Shown: positions 6,799 to 10,479 of the stretch, piece after piece | How the letters are laid out: each line of letters begins with the position of its first letter | How positions within the stretch are numbered: the first letter of the stretch is position 1 | Source of the DNA: Gemmatimonadota bacterium | GTDB taxonomy: Bacteria; Gemmatimonadota; Gemmatimonadetes; Gemmatimonadales; Gemmatimonadaceae | NCBI GenBank assembly: GCA_023249395.1 | Contig: JAHFCS010000003.1 | Coordinates: forward strand, 16,833 to 27,311 | DNA length: 10,479 nt | Reading direction: 5' to 3' | The notes under the pieces: generated by a model | The model's input: the letters and a program-made list of their open reading frames with translations, nothing else | Databases searched by the model: none | What the model was told of the DNA's origin: nothing | Program-made: the position numbers and the translations under genes

Positions 6799-7559
6799 CC
6801 GACGAGCCTGCGGGCGAAGCGGAATCGCTCTATCAGCGCCCGCGCGTAGTCGTCGCCGCCTTTCAGGGATTCGAGACAATGGCCCCCACGGCCGAGCGCG
6901 ATGTGAACCGCCTTTGCACCTCCGATTACCATCGCGACATGAGTGATGTGACCATCCTCGCGATCGCTGAAGAAGAGCAGGTCGGCTGGACGGACGTCCT
7001 CCAGGCCCCCCTCCACCGCCAGTCCCTGAGTCGCCTGCTGCCACGCGTCACGGAGCAGATGAATGCCGTGCAGCGCGAAGATGCTCTGCAGCATTCCCGA
7101 GCAGTCGGCACCCCACGGCGTGATGCCACCCCACTGGTAATACGTTCCCTGAAAGAGTTCCGTCGTCGAAGCGACGATGGCATCCGCCGTCGGCGGAAAC
7201 GTCGAGCGGCGGCGCGCGATGCCCATCGTTCTGCCGGCAATACAGTGGGCGCCGCCTATTACTGCGCCGAGGGGAAGGTCGAGGGTGATGCCTTTGGCAT
7301 CGCGAACGCTGCAGCCCATCGAGAGCTCGCCTTCGATATCCCACGCCCACTCGGCAGCGGGGGCGTCTTCGCACGGGGTAGTATATCCTTCGTGCATCCA
7401 GCCCTCGTAACCGTCCGCTCCCCTCACTCGCAGCCAATGGCCTTCGGTGGCCACGACGCTGGCGCAGTGGCCGTAGAGGAGTTGGGTCTCCTGCGTGCTC
7501 GTGGCTCGCGGCTCGCCCAGGACCGGCGCAATGGGAGTCTTTGCTACAACCTGCCTCAA
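6795..7559 (-). CDS. SH3-NlpC/P60 (C40) peptidase, YkfC-like
   Basis: The family consists of papain-like gamma-D-glutamyl-L-diamino acid endopeptidases acting on murein peptides. This protein resembles the cytosolic YkfC type used in muropeptide recycling. The 254 residues begin with an SH3-like domain (about 8-60, TQLLYGH then WLRVRGADGYEGWM), a second SH3-like or linker region (75-120), then NlpC/P60 (125-250). The catalytic residues are Cys153 in WGADCSG, His207 in ITHVAMVIG and probably His219. YYQWGGITPWG and RDAWQQA match the YkfC-type signature. No signal peptide is present, which favours a cytosolic site. The start is TTG at 7559, in a TTGA overlap with the stop of the zinc-finger gene. 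No in-frame ATG precedes the SH3 domain, and Met55 is too late. The stop at 6795 meets the convergent DUF6941-like stop at a shared CTAG. Confidence 0.9.
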   Translation of the reverse strand: MRQVVAKTPIAPVLGEPRATSTQETQLLYGHCASVVATEGHWLRVRGADGYEGWMHEGYTTPCEDAPAAEWAWDIEGELSMGCSVRDAKGITLDLPLGAVIGGAHCIAGRTMGIARRRSTFPPTADAIVASTTELFQGTYYQWGGITPWGADCSGMLQSIFALHGIHLLRDAWQQATQGLAVEGGLEDVRPADLLFFSDREDGHITHVAMVIGGAKAVHIALGRGGHCLESLKGGDDYARALIERFRFARRLVG

Positions 7560-7780
7560 TGCTCTGGCCAGTCTATCAATGGAATCTCGCGGAGAGGCGT
7601 CCGGGCGGGTTCGGGCTGCTGCTGCTCAGCGGCGCACTTTCGGCAGCGCACCACGCCCCGAAAGCTGCAGATCACGCAGATGAACGTCCCGCACGAAGCG
7701 CAGGGATAGCCTTCGGACGCCCGCTCCTCGTTTCCACAGGAGCGGCAGATCATCGCGTCCTTTTCGTGCAGATCCGGCAT
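7556..7780 (-). CDS. Small B-box-like zinc-finger protein
   Basis: This 74-residue protein carries four CxxC pairs: Cys12/15, Cys27/30, Cys35/38 and Cys46/49. The spacing (11, 4 and 7 residues between pairs) is that of the bacterial B-box-like zinc finger, with Cys replacing the usual His in the first pair, and should bind two zinc ions. The tail (50-74) is Glu/Gln/Pro-rich and has no membrane segment. The ATG at 7780 was chosen because a purine tract reading AAAGGGGG lies 9 bases upstream. An in-frame ATG at 8116 would run 226 bases into tamB and add an arginine-rich leader of out-of-frame character. The stop overlaps the TTG start of the peptidase gene (TTGA), implying coupled translation. 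No enzymatic activity is expected; a binding or scaffold role is inference. Confidence 0.8.
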   Translation of the reverse strand: MPDLHEKDAMICRSCGNEERASEGYPCASCGTFICVICSFRGVVRCRKCAAEQQQPEPARTPLREIPLIDWPEH

Positions 7781-7789
7781 TGGTTCTTT

Positions 7790-7797
7790 CCCCCTTT
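7790..7797 (-). promoter_or_regulatory. Ribosome-binding site of the zinc-finger gene
   Basis: On the minus strand AAAGGGGG ends 9 bases before the ATG at 7780. It is the clearest Shine-Dalgarno-like purine tract in the window and fixes this start rather than the in-frame ATG at 8116. Confidence 0.55.
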
Positions 7798-7817
7798 CGC
7801 CTTCGGCCGCCGACGTT

Positions 7818-7856
7818 CCGCTCGCGAGGTTACCTCCGCATGAATCCGACGAGCGG
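7818..7856. repeat. Inverted repeat in the tamB-zinc-finger gap
   Basis: CCGCTCG (7818-7824) pairs exactly with CGAGCGG (7850-7856) across 25 bases. A smaller GAGG/CCTC dyad (within GAGGTTACCTC, 7826-7836) lies between them. No T-run follows on the minus strand, so it is not a classical terminator. It could be an mRNA stem between tamB and the zinc-finger gene, or chance in GC-rich DNA. Confidence 0.25.
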
Positions 7857-7890
7857 CGGCGGAAACCCGCAACGATGTTAGCAGCCAAGG

Positions 7891-10479
7891 CTAGAAGCGC
7901 CAAGTGCGAAAAAGATCGAATCCGAGCTGCCGCGGCGTTTGCTGCTGAATCTGGCTGGCGTTGGAGCGGGCACACGTGAGATCGCTCGATCCCGGCTCGA
8001 TGCCAGCCTGTGCCGAATAGATCGAGTTGAAGCGGTACTCGAGCTTGAGGCCGAAGTTCTCGACGAAATTGCTCGCGTTTACGACGCAGAGCCCGGTGCT
8101 CAATCCGATGAACCACTGGTTTCCGATCTGCTTGCCAAGGATCGCGCGGGTGTTGAGCAGGTTATAGTAGTACGGGTCGGTTGTCCGCGCTGACGCGTCA
8201 TAACCCGCCGTTTGCAGCTCGACGATGTCGAGCACGTTCTTGGGAATCGCATTGGTGAGCAGGTTTCCGCCATAGCGGATCGCGACCGACGCGAGCTGCG
8301 ACTGGTACTCCGCGCCGCTGTTGTCGAGAGCGATGGCCGGCTCCCCGGTGATGAGGTAACTCAGCAGATCCGACTGCGAGAGCGGCAGGTTGTCGGGATT
8401 GTCAAGAGAGAGCTGAGGACGCTCGAGCGTTCCGCTGATCGTCACCCGCACACGGATGTCACGAACGTTGGCGCTGCGCTGTCTCGGCTGCCGGATGGTG
8501 TGGATCGCGCGGATGTCGAGCGTTGGATTCAGGTCCGGAGTCCCGAAGAAGCGGAGACTCCCGCTTTCGACGTCGAACGTCGGCTGCACGAACGGGTCAA
8601 CGAGGTTCAGCCGGTAGGTGCCGCGCACCGCGTTGAGCGTTCCCTCGAGCGCGAGCTGCGACGACTCGCCGGTCTGGGAGCTCTTTCCGAGCGTCACATT
8701 GAGCGAGCCGCCGAGCTTGACGTTCGCTTCCGATGAGCGAAGCCACACTGCGTCGCCGATGTTCACCTGGACATTCTCGAGGCTCAGGTTCTTCGCGAAA
8801 TCGCTCGGCGTTTCGGGAAGCAGCTTCCGGTCGCGTGCAAGGAGTGTGTCGACGATTCCGGCGAACTCTGGATCGCTGAGGTCCACGATCTTCTTGGTAA
8901 TGAGCTCGGGGATGTAGATCGTCCCTCGGTCTACCTTGATGGCGCCGGTCACCGTCGCCCCCCTGTACATGCCGCGCAGCGTGATGACACTGTCGGTGGA
9001 CACGTCCAGCGAGGCGAGGCCGGGCTTCTCGATGATGTGGAAGTTGTCGGCTCGTGCCCTAAGTGCGAATTCCGGATTGTCGTAGCGCGCGAGATTGACG
9101 AAGCCGTCCACCGACATTGTGCCGCGACGTTCGCGCTGCGTCTCGACCGACAGGCGCTTTATGAAGACGGTGTCCTTGTCGAGTGCAACATCGGCGTTGA
9201 TGTGCTCGAGACGGGTTCCGACGTTGGTGAGAGTTGCCGCGCCGTCGGTGATCCTGAACTGGCCGGCCAGTACCGGCTGTTTCACAGTGCCGGCGACGTC
9301 CACGTTTGCGACCAGCGCGCCGTGCGCGCTCTGCAGTCCTGGAACAAACGCCTCGAGAAGCCCGAGGTCAACGCTGTCGGTCCGCACGTTTCCGCGCACC
9401 GAGTCGCCGACCAGCCGCACATCGCGAACTGCAAGTTTCGCTTTCGAATAGCTCAGCAGCAGCGAATCGAGCGACCCTCCGCCCGGGATGAGAGTGACGT
9501 GCGCCGGTGCGTCGAGCCGGTAGCTCGATCCCGCGGACACGGTGACCATGCCGCTGTCGAGAGATATCCGCGTCGTGTCGCCGGTGCGCATGGCTGTCCC
9601 CCGAAGCCCCGAAACAACCCCGTTGCCGCTGGCGAGCGACGCGTCGAAAACCGCGAGGCCGGTCGAATCCATCTTTGCATTCGCCTCGACCGACGTGAAT
9701 CCAACAGCACCGGCACTCACGCTATCCGCGCGCAGGTTCAACGTGCCGTTCGGATTCCGGGCCAGATCCCGCAACGCAAACTTTCCGCTCAGAGCCTCGA
9801 TGCGTCTGCCTTGAGCCGCGAGCTCGCGGCCGGAGACCGTACCGGCCACCGCCATGCTGCTCGGCGTCCCGCTGACTTCGCCGGCAATGCGTACCGAGCC
9901 GCGCAGGGAATCGGCCGGCAGCGAGGTCGCGGTGTTTACGTAGCGCTTCACATCGGAGAGCGAATCGATCGACACGACGAACCCGAGCTTCCCCGGGCCC
10001 GCCTCCGTCATTGCCACCGAGCCCGACGCACTCGCGTTCGCAGATGCGCTGTGGACGAGAAGCGTGTCGACGTACGCCATCCCCTTGTCCACGCGGAGCG
10101 TGGCTGTGGACGACGCGATGTCGATCTTCTCGATCGTGCCCTTGAGGGTCGTCCTGAGTGTGCCCGTGCCCGTGATCACCGAGTCGCCGACGAAGTCAAC
10201 GACGTAGTCGCCGGCGAGGCTTGTCCGCGGCGCCTTGGGATTCTCGATCAGCGCGCGGAAATTGAGACCCGAAACTGTCCCTCCGCCGTGCGCACCGTAG
10301 GTCGGAATGTTTGCATCCACCTTTCCGGTATAGGCAATGGTTCCGCCTGCTCCCGTCAGCGTGGTCACGACGTCGAGATCGGGCGCCGTCCCCTTCATGC
10401 TGATTGGCCCCGTGTAGTTCCCGCGAAGACGAATTGATGGGTACGACCTGGCGAGTGTCGTCATCGACCCCGGTGCTGC
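7891..10479 (-). CDS. tamB: TamB C-terminal portion, truncated by window edge
   Basis: TamB is an inner-membrane-anchored AsmA-like protein with a long beta-taco groove that spans the periplasm. It works with an Omp85 protein (TamA) in outer-membrane protein assembly and phospholipid transport. The visible 862 codons remain open to the edge; the first Met (10464) is internal, and the N-terminal anchor is missing. The visible part is repetitive beta structure rich in Gly, Ser, Asp and Thr, with AsmA-type repeats such as ANVDVAGTVKQPVLAG and dGxATL. The TamB/DUF490 domain covers roughly the last 330 residues, including VNIGDAVWLRSSEA and the hallmark LDNPDNLPLSQSDLLSYLITG. The end forms beta strands (LKLEYRF) and closes with Trp-Arg-Phe, like an outer-membrane beta-signal. 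Two cysteines near the C-terminus may form a disulfide. No tamA is within the window. A 110-base gap separates it from the zinc-finger gene. Confidence 0.93.
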   Translation of the reverse strand, partial: AAPGSMTTLARSYPSIRLRGNYTGPISMKGTAPDLDVVTTLTGAGGTIAYTGKVDANIPTYGAHGGGTVSGLNFRALIENPKAPRTSLAGDYVVDFVGDSVITGTGTLRTTLKGTIEKIDIASSTATLRVDKGMAYVDTLLVHSASANASASGSVAMTEAGPGKLGFVVSIDSLSDVKRYVNTATSLPADSLRGSVRIAGEVSGTPSSMAVAGTVSGRELAAQGRRIEALSGKFALRDLARNPNGTLNLRADSVSAGAVGFTSVEANAKMDSTGLAVFDASLASGNGVVSGLRGTAMRTGDTTRISLDSGMVTVSAGSSYRLDAPAHVTLIPGGGSLDSLLLSYSKAKLAVRDVRLVGDSVRGNVRTDSVDLGLLEAFVPGLQSAHGALVANVDVAGTVKQPVLAGQFRITDGAATLTNVGTRLEHINADVALDKDTVFIKRLSVETQRERRGTMSVDGFVNLARYDNPEFALRARADNFHIIEKPGLASLDVSTDSVITLRGMYRGATVTGAIKVDRGTIYIPELITKKIVDLSDPEFAGIVDTLLARDRKLLPETPSDFAKNLSLENVQVNIGDAVWLRSSEANVKLGGSLNVTLGKSSQTGESSQLALEGTLNAVRGTYRLNLVDPFVQPTFDVESGSLRFFGTPDLNPTLDIRAIHTIRQPRQRSANVRDIRVRVTISGTLERPQLSLDNPDNLPLSQSDLLSYLITGEPAIALDNSGAEYQSQLASVAIRYGGNLLTNAIPKNVLDIVELQTAGYDASARTTDPYYYNLLNTRAILGKQIGNQWFIGLSTGLCVVNASNFVENFGLKLEYRFNSIYSAQAGIEPGSSDLTCARSNASQIQQQTPRQLGFDLFRTWRF

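Noticed and set aside
7781..8116. N-terminal extension of the zinc-finger protein from an ATG at 8116
   Set aside because: It overlaps tamB by 226 bases, is arginine-rich like an out-of-frame translation, and a good purine tract precedes the ATG at 7780.
9037..10437. 466-codon open frame on the plus strand opposite tamB
   Set aside because: It is antisense to a clear TamB, is rich in Arg, His and Ala with no domain or motif, and reflects GC-biased third positions of the tamB codons.

Overview
The window is GC-rich, densely packed bacterial DNA with almost no intergenic space. It encodes housekeeping and cell-envelope functions of a diderm (two-membrane) bacterium: a TlpA-like thioredoxin, TsaD, a divergent Lgt, a cytochrome c-FTR1 iron permease and TamB. 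The overall character (a cytochrome c/FTR1 fusion, a divergent Lgt, an Asp/Ser-rich TamB, a DUF6941-like protein) suggests Gemmatimonadota or a neighbouring phylum. That placement is inferred from family resemblance, not from a search. I see no mobile element, CRISPR array, tRNA, rRNA, phage gene or defence system, and no sign of recent transfer. No stretch over 300 bases lacks a gene.

Layout. Plus strand, 1-2350: the 3' part of a periplasmic thioredoxin, then tsaD (tRNA t6A synthesis, TTG start immediately after the thioredoxin stop), then lgt (lipoprotein diacylglyceryl transferase), apparently one transcription unit. Minus strand, 6324 down to 2301: an EamA-type transporter, a HAD phosphatase and a CYTH-domain protein, joined by overlapping start and stop codons. 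After a 61-base gap comes a large cytochrome c-FTR1 iron permease whose 3' end overlaps the 3' end of lgt by 50 bases.

Plus strand, 6373-6798: a single small DUF6941-like gene, divergent from the transporter. The 48 bases between the two starts carry a near-symmetric pair of extended -10-like elements placed so close to the two ATGs that both transcripts may be leaderless. Minus strand, 10479 down to 6795: the C-terminal 862 codons of tamB (outer-membrane/periplasm-spanning assembly or lipid-transport protein, cut by the window edge), a 74-residue B-box-like zinc finger, and a cytosolic SH3-NlpC/P60 peptidase resembling YkfC that overlaps the zinc-finger gene by 4 bases.

Most genes concern envelope upkeep: lipoprotein maturation, OM/periplasm bridging, muropeptide breakdown, periplasmic thiol chemistry and iron import. 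I did not find a clearly new multi-gene system. The items most worth a second look are the three-module cytochrome c-FTR1 permease, the Lgt lacking several classical catalytic-site residues, the symmetric divergent promoter region, and the tightly coupled transporter-HAD-CYTH operon of unknown substrate.
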